DNA from: Rhodanobacter sp. OK091
GTDB lineage: Bacteria; Pseudomonadota; Gammaproteobacteria; Xanthomonadales; Rhodanobacteraceae
Assembly: GCF_900142825.1 (NCBI RefSeq)
Contig: NZ_FRCH01000001.1
Coordinates: 1,798,001 to 1,862,000 of the forward strand
Length of the DNA stretch: 64,000 nucleotides
Direction of reading: 5' to 3'
The position numbers and the translations under genes are program-made. Every line of letters begins with the position of its first letter. The first letter of the stretch is position 1. Shown here piece by piece: positions 46,349-55,657 of the stretch. The notes under the pieces are model-generated. The model saw only the letters and a program-made list of their open reading frames with translations. It was not told where the DNA came from and made no database searches.

Positions 46349-47419
46349 CTAGAGTTTGAGGTAAATATGCCGGCGATCCATGGCCCGCACGATCAGCCAC
46401 CACACCGCCACGAACACCACCGCGAAAGCCAGCGACGGGACGTAGGGGCCGAACCGCGGCGCCATCCAGCCGGCAAACAGATGCTGGTACAGCCAGCCCT
46501 GCCCCAGCCCCGGCAGCAAGATCTGCATCAGCTCGGAACCGGCGTACGCGGCGATCGCATTGACGCCGAAGCGCCGTCCCCACGCCGGCCAGCCGCGCCG
46601 ATCGATCAACCGATGGAACGCCAGCAGCGCCAGCGCGGCCCAACCCGCCGTCCACAATACGAACGACGACGTCCACAGATTCTTGTTGAACGGCAGCCAC
46701 AACGACCACGCCGCACCCAGCAGCAGCGACAGCACGCCGCCGATCAGCAACGGCCTGAGTCTGTCCGCGCGCAACCAGCAACCCGCGCGCAATCCGAGCA
46801 GCGCGGTGGCCAGTGACGGCAATGTGCTGAGCAGGCCTTCGGGATCGTGGCCGCGTCCGGTCGCCGGGTCGATCAGATAAACGAAGCGGCCGAACACGGC
46901 CGTGTCGGTGCGGCTGACGATGTTCGTCCATGGCTCCAATGACCCGCCGCACCACAGCAGCGCCCAGTAGCCGAGCAGCCCTGCCGCGATCGCGGCCCAT
47001 TGCGTGCGCGGCCTGGCGTAGAGCGCGAACAGCGCAACGCCTGCGTAGCACACGCCGATCCGCTGCAGCACACCGGGAAAGCGCAGGTGCGCTCCGGGCA
47101 TCCACCACCACGCAAGGACATTGATCAGCACGCCGAGGCCGACGATGCGCACGGCTCGTTTCAATGCGCTGCGCATCAGCGCCGCGCGATCGGCGCCCTG
47201 CTCCCATCGCGGCAGGATGGCCTGCGCCACCGACACGCCGACCACGAACAGAAAGAACGGGAAGATCAGATCGGTGGGCGTGCAGCCGTTCCACGTCGCG
47301 TGATCGAGCGGCCAGTAGACGTGATCCCAGTCGCCCGGGTCGTTGACCAGCAACATCGCCGCCACGGTGCAACCGCGCAGCGCATCGAGCGAGGCAAGCC
47401 GGCGCGATAGCGTACTCAC
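46349..47419 (-). CDS. nagX: NagX-like inner-membrane acetyltransferase-family protein
   Basis: The 356-aa polytopic membrane protein is related to heparan-alpha-glucosaminide N-acetyltransferase (DUF5009/YeiB-like). It begins RLASLDALRGCTVAAMLLVNDPGDW, then TPTDLIFPFFLFVVGVSVA, and has about nine further hydrophobic segments. In GlcNAc loci of Xanthomonas and Shewanella such NagX proteins are thought to act on or move GlcNAc or chitooligosaccharides across the inner membrane; the exact reaction is not settled. I choose the GTG at 47419, whose bases overlap the hexosaminidase stop (GTGA). That removes a 62-residue extension lying inside the hexosaminidase gene. Confidence 0.83.
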   Translation of the reverse strand: MSTLSRRLASLDALRGCTVAAMLLVNDPGDWDHVYWPLDHATWNGCTPTDLIFPFFLFVVGVSVAQAILPRWEQGADRAALMRSALKRAVRIVGLGVLINVLAWWWMPGAHLRFPGVLQRIGVCYAGVALFALYARPRTQWAAIAAGLLGYWALLWCGGSLEPWTNIVSRTDTAVFGRFVYLIDPATGRGHDPEGLLSTLPSLATALLGLRAGCWLRADRLRPLLIGGVLSLLLGAAWSLWLPFNKNLWTSSFVLWTAGWAALALLAFHRLIDRRGWPAWGRRFGVNAIAAYAGSELMQILLPGLGQGWLYQHLFAGWMAPRFGPYVPSLAFAVVFVAVWWLIVRAMDRRHIYLKL

Positions 47420-49746
47420 GGCGCCGCTTCCGGTAGCAGCGCGACGCGGTCCAGAGCGTACAAGGGACCATCGGTGGGCGCGGTATAAAGCAGACACAGC
47501 GCATGCTCGCCGCGCTGCGCCGGCAGCGTAGCCTGGAGCGTGAAATTCCGGGCGCTGCGCGCCGGATCCGGCAGCGGCATGCTGGCCAGTACCGGCCCGT
47601 CGCATCGATCCTGATGCACCACCAGCTCGCCGAACGGCGTCGCGTGCGGATGCGCCACCACCAGCTTCGCCTCGTGCGCCAGCGCGTAGTTCCGCTCGAG
47701 TCGCACGGCATCGACGCGGATCGTTGCGATACCGTCCATCGGTGTCGACGGATACGACTGGCAGGTATTGAACAAGTTGACGCTATACACCGGAGCCAGC
47801 GAAGCGGCATCGGGCAACGGCTGCACGCGCAGGCGGAAATCGCTGCCCGGGCAGTTCGGCATCTCGTTGCCGCTAACGCTCAGCAGCTCCGCCCGCGACA
47901 ACACGCGCTGGCGAGGTGCCGCCAGCATGCTGCCATCGGCGGCCAGCGTCACCACGCGTACCGTGGCGGGCAACTTCACCGCCAGTGGCGCGCGGTACTC
48001 GGGCGAGTCGCGCCCCGGCACGCTGCCGTCCAGCGTGTAGCGCAGGACACCACTGCCGGCCTCATTGGACAGGCTGACCTGCGCCGTGCCGCTGGCCAGC
48101 GCCGCGTTGCGATCCAGCGAGATATCCGCTGCGAATGCGCTGTCGGCATAGGCGATGCCTTGTGTGCGATAGCGTGCGAACTGCGCCGGCAGACGGCTGG
48201 TGAAGCTGCCCCAGTCGCGCGACGCCGCCGGCGACCAGTCCACCTCGCTCAGCGCCGCGAGGCGCGGGAACGCCGCATGCTCGACATGCTGCATCGTCGG
48301 CATGTGCTCGGTCCACGCATTCGCCTGCGCGCCCAGCACGTGTTGCGCCTGCGCCGCGTCGAGCTCCTTCGGCACCGGCTCGAACGCGTAGACGCTGGCA
48401 AGGTCGCGCACCGGCATGCGTCCGGCGGTTTCGTCGGCGCGGTCGCTCTGCAGCTGGTCGAGATACAAGTCCGGCGCGGGCGACAGCACCACGTCGTGCC
48501 CTTGCTGCGCCGCCTTGATCGCACCCTTCGTTCCGCGCCATGACATCACCGTGGCATCGGCCGGCACGCCGCCGTCGAGGATTTCGTCCCAACCGATCAA
48601 CCGACGCCCATGCGCGTCGAGGTAGCGGCCGACGCGGTCGATCAACCAGCCTTGTAGTGCATCCTCGTCTTTCAGACCCAGCGCACGCATCTTCGCCTGT
48701 ACCGCCGGCGAGGCCTGCCACTGGTCCTTGACCGCCTCGTCGCCGCCGACGTGGATGTACTTCGACGGAAACAGCGCCATCACCTCGTCCAGCACATCGG
48801 TGATGAATCGAAAGGTGGCGTCGTCGACGTTGTACAGATACGGATTGACGCCCCAGTCCACCGACACCGGCGGACGCCGGCCGGTGACGCCGAACTGCGG
48901 ATACGCCGCCACCACCGCCTGCGCGTGGCCGGGCATGTCGATCTCCGGCACCACCGTTATGTGGCGCGCGGCGGCGTAGGCGACAACGCGACGGATATCG
49001 TCCTGCGTATAAAAGCCACCGTAGCGCTGCGGCTCGCCGTCGTGCCCGGCATCGGGCGGCCTGCGCCACGCGCCGAGGCGGGTGAGTTCGGGATAGCGCC
49101 TGATCTGGATGCGCCAGCCCTGGTCGTCGGTGAGATGCCAATGGAACACGTTGAGCTTGTGCTGGGCCATCTGGTTCAGCAATTGCTCGATCTCGGCCAC
49201 GCTCTGGAAGTGCCGCGCGGAATCCAGCATCAGCCCGCGCCAGGCGAAACGCGGCTGGTCGCGGATATGCAAGGCCGGCAGTTGCACCGCACCGTGTCGT
49301 GCGTCGGGCGTGAGCAGTTGCCACAAGGTCACCGCGCCGTAAAACAGTCCGGCATCATCGCGTGCGGTGATGCGAATGCCCTGCGGCGCGACATCGAGCG
49401 CATAGCCTTCGCGGTTCACCACAGGCGCGTGCGGATCACGCAGCAATACGATCGAAGACGCTTTTGCGGCGCCTTGCCGCACCGGCAGGTGCAAGCCGCG
49501 GGTGCTCGCGATCAGCTCGGCCAGATAGCGCGCCGTGCGCTGGGTCGATGCGGCATGATCGGCGACGACGATCGACGTGTGCGCGTCGACATTGAAACTG
49601 CCGCGGTCGACGTCGAGTTGGGCCGGCAATGGAATCAGCGGAACCGTCGCTGCCGTAGCGGCATGCGCAACGCGCGCGGGCAACGCGGCCAGGATCACAC
49701 CAGCCAGCAGGCAGTGACGGCACAGCAGGAGAAAACGGCGTGTCAT
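47416..49746 (-). CDS. Secreted beta-N-acetylhexosaminidase (GH20)
   Basis: The 776-aa exported enzyme removes terminal GlcNAc (or GalNAc) from chitooligosaccharides and glycans. The signal peptide starts MTRRFLLLCRHCLLAGVILA and ends AHAA. An N-terminal GH20b domain precedes the catalytic barrel with WRGLMLDSARHF, FHWHLTDDQGWR and the catalytic pair D336-E337 (YIHVGGDEAVKDQW). A C-terminal domain of about 200 residues follows, with a chitobiase-like segment (LRYTLDGSVPG). GGAGA supports the ATG at 49746. It is coupled to nagX and sits in the GlcNAc locus, downstream of a TonB receptor that ends in its own terminator. Confidence 0.92.
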   Translation of the reverse strand: MTRRFLLLCRHCLLAGVILAALPARVAHAATAATVPLIPLPAQLDVDRGSFNVDAHTSIVVADHAASTQRTARYLAELIASTRGLHLPVRQGAAKASSIVLLRDPHAPVVNREGYALDVAPQGIRITARDDAGLFYGAVTLWQLLTPDARHGAVQLPALHIRDQPRFAWRGLMLDSARHFQSVAEIEQLLNQMAQHKLNVFHWHLTDDQGWRIQIRRYPELTRLGAWRRPPDAGHDGEPQRYGGFYTQDDIRRVVAYAAARHITVVPEIDMPGHAQAVVAAYPQFGVTGRRPPVSVDWGVNPYLYNVDDATFRFITDVLDEVMALFPSKYIHVGGDEAVKDQWQASPAVQAKMRALGLKDEDALQGWLIDRVGRYLDAHGRRLIGWDEILDGGVPADATVMSWRGTKGAIKAAQQGHDVVLSPAPDLYLDQLQSDRADETAGRMPVRDLASVYAFEPVPKELDAAQAQHVLGAQANAWTEHMPTMQHVEHAAFPRLAALSEVDWSPAASRDWGSFTSRLPAQFARYRTQGIAYADSAFAADISLDRNAALASGTAQVSLSNEAGSGVLRYTLDGSVPGRDSPEYRAPLAVKLPATVRVVTLAADGSMLAAPRQRVLSRAELLSVSGNEMPNCPGSDFRLRVQPLPDAASLAPVYSVNLFNTCQSYPSTPMDGIATIRVDAVRLERNYALAHEAKLVVAHPHATPFGELVVHQDRCDGPVLASMPLPDPARSARNFTLQATLPAQRGEHALCLLYTAPTDGPLYALDRVALLPEAAP

Positions 49747-49801
49747 CGGCAATCTCCATCGCAAGCGTCGAAGGATGCCATGCGCGGCACCCGATGACGC
49801 C

Positions 49802-49837
49802 AAAAAAAAACGGGCCCGGTACGAGGGTCCGGACCCG
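49802..49837 (-). terminator. Rho-independent terminator after the GlcNAc-locus TonB receptor
   Basis: On the minus strand, CGGGTCCGG (49837-49829) pairs with CCGGGCCCG (49819-49811) across a 9-nt loop, allowing one G-U pair, and nine U residues follow (49810-49802). It lies 50 nt beyond the receptor stop and separates it from the hexosaminidase gene. Confidence 0.88.
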
Positions 49838-49887
49838 GAAGGGGAGAGTGCGGAGCCATCCATGGCTCGCGATTGCGTGAAACAGGT

Positions 49888-52638
49888 TCAGAGCTTGAAG
49901 CGGAGACTCAAGTAATACTGGCGACCATTGACATAGAACGCGGAAGGCTGCTCGCCGTAGGCGGGGTTCTTGGTGAAGTACTTGAGCTTCGGGTTGTTGA
50001 GGTTCATCGCGTCCAGCGACAACGACATCCAGTCGGTGAGCGTCATGCCGAGTGAGGCGGAGAGCGTGCCGATGCTGTCCTGGTAGAAGGTATCGGTACG
50101 GCTCACACCGGCGTAGAAGCTCGAGCGGTAGGTGTAGCTGACGCGGGCATTGAACCGCTTGTTCTCGAAGTAGCCCGACAGGTTGTAGGTGTTCTTCGAC
50201 GTGCCCTGCAGTGGTCTGTCGTTGCTGGCGCTGCCTTCGGCATAGGTGTAGTTGGTCGAAATACCGAAGTTCTCGCCGATCGGCTGGATGTAGTTCAGCT
50301 CGACGCCCTTGACGTGGCCGTTGACGTTGTGCGGCACGCTGATGAGGTAGGTGCTGAACACGTCGTGCCCGGCGGCCTGGCTGGCCTGCATGTCCTTGAA
50401 CTGGCGGTTTTCGTTACCGAAGCCGATGTAGTTCTTCAGGTTCATGTCGTACACACCGGCCGACAGCAGGCCGCGCGGTGCGAAGTACCACTCCAGTGCC
50501 GCGTCGAAATTGGACGAGACCAGTGGTTCGAGCTTCGGATTGCCGCCGCTGCCGGTATGCGTCAGGTCATCCGCCGACACCGAACCGGCCAGGGCGGAGT
50601 AGTCCGGCCGGGTCATGGTCTGCGACGCCGCGAAGCGCGCCACCAGATCGTCGCGGATATCGAACTTCAGGTTGCCGCTCGGCAGCAGCTTGCTGTAGCT
50701 CTTCTTAAAGGTGTTCCAGTAGTAGTCGCCGAAGGCCGAGCCGGTGATCGGGCCCTGCACCGTGGCGGCCTCGGCATCGGGAGCCGTGCTGGTATACCCG
50801 ATGTTTTCCTTGGTCTTCACGTAGCGCAGGCCGACGTTGCCGGCCACGATGCCGCTTTCGAAGTTGAGCTGGGCGTAGGCGGCCGAATCCTTCTCGTTGA
50901 CCTTGTAGATGTCGTTGAAATAGAAGCGCGACACCGGATCGCGATTGGCGAACGACGCGTCGATCGCCGCCAGCTGGCCCGGCGTGTAGTACCAGATGCT
51001 CTGCGGGATGCTGCCGCCCAGCGAGCTGGTGAAGTCGCCCGGATAGTTCTGATGGCTGGTCGGATAGGCGGCCGGATCGGTCCAGTTGCTGGACCAGTTC
51101 GGACCTTGCGCGATTTCGCTCGGGTTCTTGCGGGTGTGGTCGGCGTAGCGCACGCCGAAGTCCAACGAGGAAATGGCGCCATCGTCGAACGCCAGCGAGC
51201 CGTCAAGTGCGCCCCAGTTTTCGCTGTCCTTCACGTGGATGTCCTGACCACCGAAGATCCAGCCCGCCGAGGGCAGGATGCCGGAGGGCGAAGAGTTGTC
51301 GCCGCCGAGGTTCCAGTTGATGGGATGGCCGGTGCCGTTCATGGCCCAGCTGGCGCCGCCGCCGGCGGCAGTGCCCAGCTCGATCACGTCCTGGGTCGGG
51401 CTGTCGCCCTTGCCTTTGGTGGTGCCGATCTGGCCCTTCAAGCTCAGGTGGTCGGTCACGCGCCAGTCGGCGTCGAGGGTCAGGTAGCTGGATTGCGAGG
51501 ATGCGCCGGGACGGGAGATCTGGTCGTACACGCCGTACGGATTGGTCCCGCCGCTGATCGATCCGTTGGTGACCACATTGTTGCTGACCGAGCCCGGCGT
51601 CAGCACGCCGCCGGTTGCGCCGCCCAGCGCGCTGCTGGCCCACATCATGTAGTTGCGGTTGTAGTTGTCGGCCTTGAGCTTGGAATAGAAGCCATTGAGG
51701 TCGAGGGTGAGGTTGTCGGTGGGCTTCCACTCGAGGTCGATCACGCCGCCTTTGCGCTCACGTTGCTGGGTGAACAGCACCGCGCCGATTTCGTTCGGGT
51801 AGTACTTGCCGTTTAACTCGGGGTGTGCGGCCACCGTGTTCGGAGCGGACGCGGCCGTGATCTGGTTGTAGCCGCCCACCACTTCCTGGCCGTTGCGCTG
51901 CAGGCTGCGCTTCTCGTAGAACGCCTGCACCATCACGCCGAAGGTATTGCTGTCGTTCTTCCAGTTGAACAAGCCATCGAACTGCGGCTTGGTGTTTCCG
52001 GGCAGATCGGCATAGACGCCGCCGATCGACGCTTCGGCCGTCACCGGCTTGGCGAATTCCAGCGGCTTGCGGGTGATGATGTCCACCGAGCCGGCGCTGC
52101 CGCCTTCGACGATCTTGGCCTCCGAGCTCTTGTGTACGACCACCTGGCTGACGACTTCCGACGGCAGCAGGCTGTAGCTGACACTGCGTCCCACGGTTTG
52201 TACCTGGCTCAGCACGAACCAGTCGCCGGTACCGATGTTGTGGCCGTTGACCAGCGTCTGGGTCATGCTGGGATTGGTGCCACGCAGGCTGACGCGATCG
52301 TTTTCGTCGAAGCCGCCTTCACTGGCGCTGGAGGAGCTGATGTTGACGCCGGGCAGGCGCTGCAAGGTATCGGCCACGTTCTTGGCCGGCAGCTTGCCGA
52401 TGTCTTCGGCGGTCACGACTTCGATGTGCGAGGCGGCGGCCTGCTTGATCTGCAGCGCCTCGGCTTCGCTGTCACGGATGCCGACCACGGTGACCGTGGC
52501 CAACTCCTTGGCTTTCTTTTGCTGCGCCTTGGTGGCGCTGGTGTCGGTCGACTGCGTGGTGTCCTGTGCATAAAGCACACCCGACACACACAGACTGGTG
52601 ATGATGCTGGCGGCTAAAAGTGTCTTGCGATAATTCAT
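49888..52638 (-). CDS. TonB-dependent outer-membrane receptor of the GlcNAc locus
   Basis: The 916-aa receptor is of the long carbohydrate type. The signal peptide is MNYRKTLLAASIITSLCVSG to LYAQ, the TonB-box region is LATVTVVGIRDSE, and the plug reads EDIGKLPAKNVADTLQRLPGVNI. The barrel ends YYLSLRFKL. GGGAGG precedes the ATG. It lies 104 nt behind the glucokinase gene, with a hairpin in the gap, and ends at a strong terminator. Position among nagP, nagX, hexosaminidase and kinase genes makes chitooligosaccharides or GlcNAc glycans the likely ligand. It has the same architecture as the receptor at 0.3-3.0 kb, which is also paired with a glucokinase. Confidence 0.92.
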   Translation of the reverse strand: MNYRKTLLAASIITSLCVSGVLYAQDTTQSTDTSATKAQQKKAKELATVTVVGIRDSEAEALQIKQAAASHIEVVTAEDIGKLPAKNVADTLQRLPGVNISSSSASEGGFDENDRVSLRGTNPSMTQTLVNGHNIGTGDWFVLSQVQTVGRSVSYSLLPSEVVSQVVVHKSSEAKIVEGGSAGSVDIITRKPLEFAKPVTAEASIGGVYADLPGNTKPQFDGLFNWKNDSNTFGVMVQAFYEKRSLQRNGQEVVGGYNQITAASAPNTVAAHPELNGKYYPNEIGAVLFTQQRERKGGVIDLEWKPTDNLTLDLNGFYSKLKADNYNRNYMMWASSALGGATGGVLTPGSVSNNVVTNGSISGGTNPYGVYDQISRPGASSQSSYLTLDADWRVTDHLSLKGQIGTTKGKGDSPTQDVIELGTAAGGGASWAMNGTGHPINWNLGGDNSSPSGILPSAGWIFGGQDIHVKDSENWGALDGSLAFDDGAISSLDFGVRYADHTRKNPSEIAQGPNWSSNWTDPAAYPTSHQNYPGDFTSSLGGSIPQSIWYYTPGQLAAIDASFANRDPVSRFYFNDIYKVNEKDSAAYAQLNFESGIVAGNVGLRYVKTKENIGYTSTAPDAEAATVQGPITGSAFGDYYWNTFKKSYSKLLPSGNLKFDIRDDLVARFAASQTMTRPDYSALAGSVSADDLTHTGSGGNPKLEPLVSSNFDAALEWYFAPRGLLSAGVYDMNLKNYIGFGNENRQFKDMQASQAAGHDVFSTYLISVPHNVNGHVKGVELNYIQPIGENFGISTNYTYAEGSASNDRPLQGTSKNTYNLSGYFENKRFNARVSYTYRSSFYAGVSRTDTFYQDSIGTLSASLGMTLTDWMSLSLDAMNLNNPKLKYFTKNPAYGEQPSAFYVNGRQYYLSLRFKL

Positions 52639-52669
52639 GATGTCCTCCCCTCAGAGGCTGGCTTGAATC

Positions 52670-52689
52670 AAAACCGTCGTGGCGACGGT
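52670..52689 (-). terminator. Weak terminator or attenuator between glucokinase and TonB receptor
   Basis: On the minus strand, ACCGTCG (52689-52683) and CGACGGT (52679-52673) form a perfect 7-bp stem with a 3-nt loop, then a short U-run. It lies just upstream of the receptor start and could reduce, not abolish, read-through into it. Confidence 0.4.
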
Positions 52690-52742
52690 CATGGACTTGT
52701 GTTGTGGCTGGCTTGGCGCCGTGTCACCGGATGGCGGTCGTC

Positions 52743-53816
52743 TCACTCTCCCTGCCGCTCATCCAGAAACCAGCCTGCGGCGCCAATGACACCAAGCTGG
52801 CCGTGCTCGATCAGTCGTACCGGAACCTGTTGCAGATAGGCGCGCATCACGCCCTTGTTGAAGTAGCGTTCGGTGAAGCTGCTGGCCAGCAGGAACGGCT
52901 GGATCTGCGGCAGGATGCCGCCGGCCAGGTAGACCCCGCCGCGGGCGCCGTACAGCAGCACCAGATCGCCGACGAAGCTGCCGAGCAGGCCGCAGAACAC
53001 CTCCAGCGTTTCCACCGCCGCGGCATCGTTGCCGGCCAGTGCGGCACCGGTGATCTCTGCCGGCGTCAGCAACCGCGCAGCGCTGCCGCGCAGTTCACAC
53101 AGCGCGCGGTAGACCTTGAGCAGACCGGGACCGGACAGCGCGTCCTCGAACGACACGTGCGGACGATCGCGGCGGAACAGGCGCAGGATCTCGATCTCGC
53201 GCTCGGTGCCAGGCGCCAGCGAAATCTGTCCGGCCTCGGTGGCCAGCACCTGCGCACGCGGCTGGCCCGGCAGCAGCACGGCCGAACCCAGCCCGGTGCC
53301 CGGACCCATCACCAACACCGGCCCGGACGCCGCCGGTTGGGCGGCCTCGATGATCGGCCTGATCTCGTCCGCATCGATGAACTGGGTGGCGTAGGCGAGC
53401 GCCTCGAAATCGTTGATCACCGCCAGCCGCTGGATGCCGAGGCTATCGCGGATCTCGCGGATCGACACCGGCCACGGCAGGTTGTCGTTGATGATCGCGT
53501 CGTCCAGCACGTAGCCGGCGCAAGCCACTGCGCAATGACGGATCTGACCTTGCATCGCCGCGTACGGCGTGCCGCCCAGCTGCCCGACAAAGTCCTGCAG
53601 CATCGCGGTGAGGCTGCTCCAGTCGGCACAGCTGTAGCGGTGATAGTGCAGCACGCTGACTGGGCGCTTGCCTACCGCATTGCGGACGACCAGCCCGATG
53701 CGCGCATGCGTGCCGCCGACATCCGTGGCCAGGAACGCCTCGCTGAAACCCGACGCAGCTGCCTGCGCCGTCGCCGACGGTTCCGCTGCATGACGCTGGT
53801 TGGCGACTTCCCCCAC
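52743..53816 (-). CDS. Glucokinase-family kinase of the GlcNAc locus
   Basis: This cytoplasmic sugar kinase of 357 aa has FLATDVGGTHARIGLV at about residues 28-43, NDFEALAYATQF, GPGTGLGSAVLLPG, TEAGQISLAPG and YLAGGILPQ. The context (nagP, hexosaminidase, nagX) suggests it phosphorylates GlcNAc or glucose; the family motifs do not separate these. I choose a GTG start at 53816 because GGAGAG stands just before it; a longer TTG frame begins at 53912, beside the operator. A perfect LacI-type palindrome lies about 100 nt upstream, so it should be repressed together with nagP. Confidence 0.85.
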   Translation of the reverse strand: MGEVANQRHAAEPSATAQAAASGFSEAFLATDVGGTHARIGLVVRNAVGKRPVSVLHYHRYSCADWSSLTAMLQDFVGQLGGTPYAAMQGQIRHCAVACAGYVLDDAIINDNLPWPVSIREIRDSLGIQRLAVINDFEALAYATQFIDADEIRPIIEAAQPAASGPVLVMGPGTGLGSAVLLPGQPRAQVLATEAGQISLAPGTEREIEILRLFRRDRPHVSFEDALSGPGLLKVYRALCELRGSAARLLTPAEITGAALAGNDAAAVETLEVFCGLLGSFVGDLVLLYGARGGVYLAGGILPQIQPFLLASSFTERYFNKGVMRAYLQQVPVRLIEHGQLGVIGAAGWFLDERQGE

Positions 53817-53913
53817 TCCACTCTCCCCGTGGCCTGCAACGCCCGGTCCGGTGCAGCGATGATTCGCCGCCGACCGGGCCGTGGCCTGATTTGGACGGAG
53901 TCTGCTGGCCAAA

Positions 53914-53927
53914 TGACAACGTTGTCA
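53914..53927. promoter_or_regulatory. LacI-family operator upstream of the glucokinase gene
   Basis: TGACAACGTTGTCA is a perfect 14-bp palindrome with the central CG typical of LacI-family sites, close to the NagR boxes described in Xanthomonas (from memory). On the minus strand it overlaps a TTGACA hexamer that could be the -35 box. The LacI protein encoded at 55658 is the likely ligand. Confidence 0.75.
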
Positions 53928-54155
53928 ACTGGGTTCGTGACAAATTTGCGAACATTCGATATTGCGCCGCAGCATAGCTGTCATGGCACCCCGGAAAATC
54001 GCCTGAGCAAGCCTCATGATTGGCTATGCCTGGCGGCTTTCAGAAGAGTTCTGCGTTTCCGAAGCGTCGTGCGGCAGTGCCGCAGCAGCATCCTGATATA
54101 GCCGTCTGGATGGCCCGATCGAGGTCTCGAACGGCGGCCCTTTGCCAGGTATTAA

Positions 54156-54169
54156 TTGACAACGTTGCA
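54156..54169 (+). promoter_or_regulatory. Second LacI-type operator over the nagP promoter
   Basis: TTGACAACGTTGCA shares the 12-mer TTGACAACGTTG with the operator in front of the glucokinase gene, read toward nagP. TTGACA (54156-54161) is a consensus -35 box. A weak -10 (GATTAA, 54179-54184) follows at 17 nt, and GGGGAGAA is the ribosome site. Repressor binding would block RNA polymerase directly. Confidence 0.65.
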
Positions 54170-54255
54170 CTTTCCGGCGATTAAGGAGACATTCGCGTCT
54201 GTCCCGGTCATTCGATCGGTGCGGTACGCTCGGACTCCGGGGAGAAAACAAGACC

Positions 54256-55542
54256 ATGGCAACCACGATGACGGCGGCGCCGTCCGAACGCACCAACCTT
54301 GGCCCGATGCTGATCATCGGCCTGCTGTTTTTCATCTTCGGCTTCGTGACCTGGCTCAACGGGCCGCTGATCACTTTCGTCAAGCTGGCCTTCAATCTCG
54401 ACGATGTGAATGCGTTTCTGGTGCCGATGGCGTTCTACCTGTCGTACTTCTTTCTGGCGCTGCCGGCGTCGTCGGTATTGCGTCGCACCGGCATGAAGAA
54501 AGGCATGGCGCTCGGACTGTTCGTGATGGCGATCGGCGCGGTGCTGTTTGGCCAGTTCACCACCATGCGGATGTATCCGGGCGCGTTGACCGGACTGTTC
54601 GTGATCGGCGCCGGTCTCTCATTGCTGCAGACTGCCTCCAATCCGTACATCAGCATTCTCGGCCCGATCGACAGTGCGGCGCAGCGCATCGCCTTCATGG
54701 GCATCTGCAACAAACTGGCCGGCGCGATCGCACCGTTCGCGTTCGGCGCACTGGTACTCAGTGGCATCAGCACTTTCGGCCAGCAGGTCGAGTCGGCGCC
54801 GACGCCGCAAGCACGTGAGGCGTTGCTCAACGCCTTTGCCGGCAAGGTGCATCTTCCGTACATGGTGATGGCCGGGCTGCTGGTGCTGCTCGCCATCTGG
54901 ATCGCCCGCTCGTCGCTGCCGGAAATCAAGCCCGCCGGCGCGAACAGCGAAGGCGCCATTGGCCACAAGGACGGCAGCATCTTCAGTTTTCCGCACCTGT
55001 GGCTGGGCGTGCTGTGCCTGTTTCTGTACGTCGGCGTGGAGGTGATGGCCGGCGATGCGATCGGCACTTATGGGGCCAGCTTTCACCTGCCGCTCGAGGA
55101 GACGCGCTTCTTCACCTCGTTCACGCTGGGCGCGATGCTGCTCGGCTACGTTGCCGGCTTGCTGCTGATTCCGCGCTTCATCTCGCAGCAGCGTTATCTG
55201 GCGGTCTCGGCGGTGCTCGGGGTGCTGTTCACGCTCGGCGCGTTTACTACCAGTGGATACAGCTCGGTGCTGTTTGTCGCAGCGCTCGGCTTTGCCAATG
55301 CGATGATGTGGCCGGCGATCTTTCCGCTGGCCATCAATGGCCTCGGTCGCCACACCGAAGCCGGATCGGCGCTGCTGATCATGGGCATCGCCGGCGGCGC
55401 GGTGGTACCGCAGCTGTTCGTGCACCTGAAGCAGCACATCGACTTCCAGCTTGCGTTCATGGTGCTGATGGTGCCGTGCTACCTGTACATCCTGTACTAC
55501 GGAATGGTCGGCCACCGGGTCGGCCAGAAGTCCGGCGCATGA
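54256..55542 (+). CDS. nagP: N-acetylglucosamine permease (FucP-family MFS)
   Basis: This inner-membrane transporter of 428 aa has about 12 hydrophobic segments. FucP-family features include MLIIGLLFFIFGFVTWLNGPLI in helix 1, FYLSYFFLALPASSVLRRTGMKKGMALGL, and GAGLSLLQTASNPYISILGP. NagP proteins of this family import GlcNAc in Xanthomonas and Shewanella. Support comes from the GlcNAc setting and an operator-controlled promoter. It is divergent from the glucokinase gene and followed after 115 nt by the LacI regulator. Compared with fucP at 11 kb it is a clear but distant paralogue. Confidence 0.88.
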   Translation: MATTMTAAPSERTNLGPMLIIGLLFFIFGFVTWLNGPLITFVKLAFNLDDVNAFLVPMAFYLSYFFLALPASSVLRRTGMKKGMALGLFVMAIGAVLFGQFTTMRMYPGALTGLFVIGAGLSLLQTASNPYISILGPIDSAAQRIAFMGICNKLAGAIAPFAFGALVLSGISTFGQQVESAPTPQAREALLNAFAGKVHLPYMVMAGLLVLLAIWIARSSLPEIKPAGANSEGAIGHKDGSIFSFPHLWLGVLCLFLYVGVEVMAGDAIGTYGASFHLPLEETRFFTSFTLGAMLLGYVAGLLLIPRFISQQRYLAVSAVLGVLFTLGAFTTSGYSSVLFVAALGFANAMMWPAIFPLAINGLGRHTEAGSALLIMGIAGGAVVPQLFVHLKQHIDFQLAFMVLMVPCYLYILYYGMVGHRVGQKSGA

Positions 55543-55622
55543 GTCGCTCGTCGCGTCGGGTATGGCCATAAGCTAGGATGCATGCGATGCCGCGCATTCC
55601 TGCGCGACGTGGTCGGCGCGGC

Positions 55623-55647
55623 GGCGCCCTTTATCACGATGGGCGCC
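55623..55647 (+). other. Hairpin just before the LacI-family gene
   Basis: GGCGCCC (55623-55629) and GGGCGCC (55641-55647) form a perfect 7-bp stem, 10 nt before the ATG at 55658, which has no good ribosome site. The motif ATCACGATG occurs in the loop region and again at the start codon. It could limit translation of the regulator. Confidence 0.3.
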
Positions 55648-55657
55648 TTACATCACG

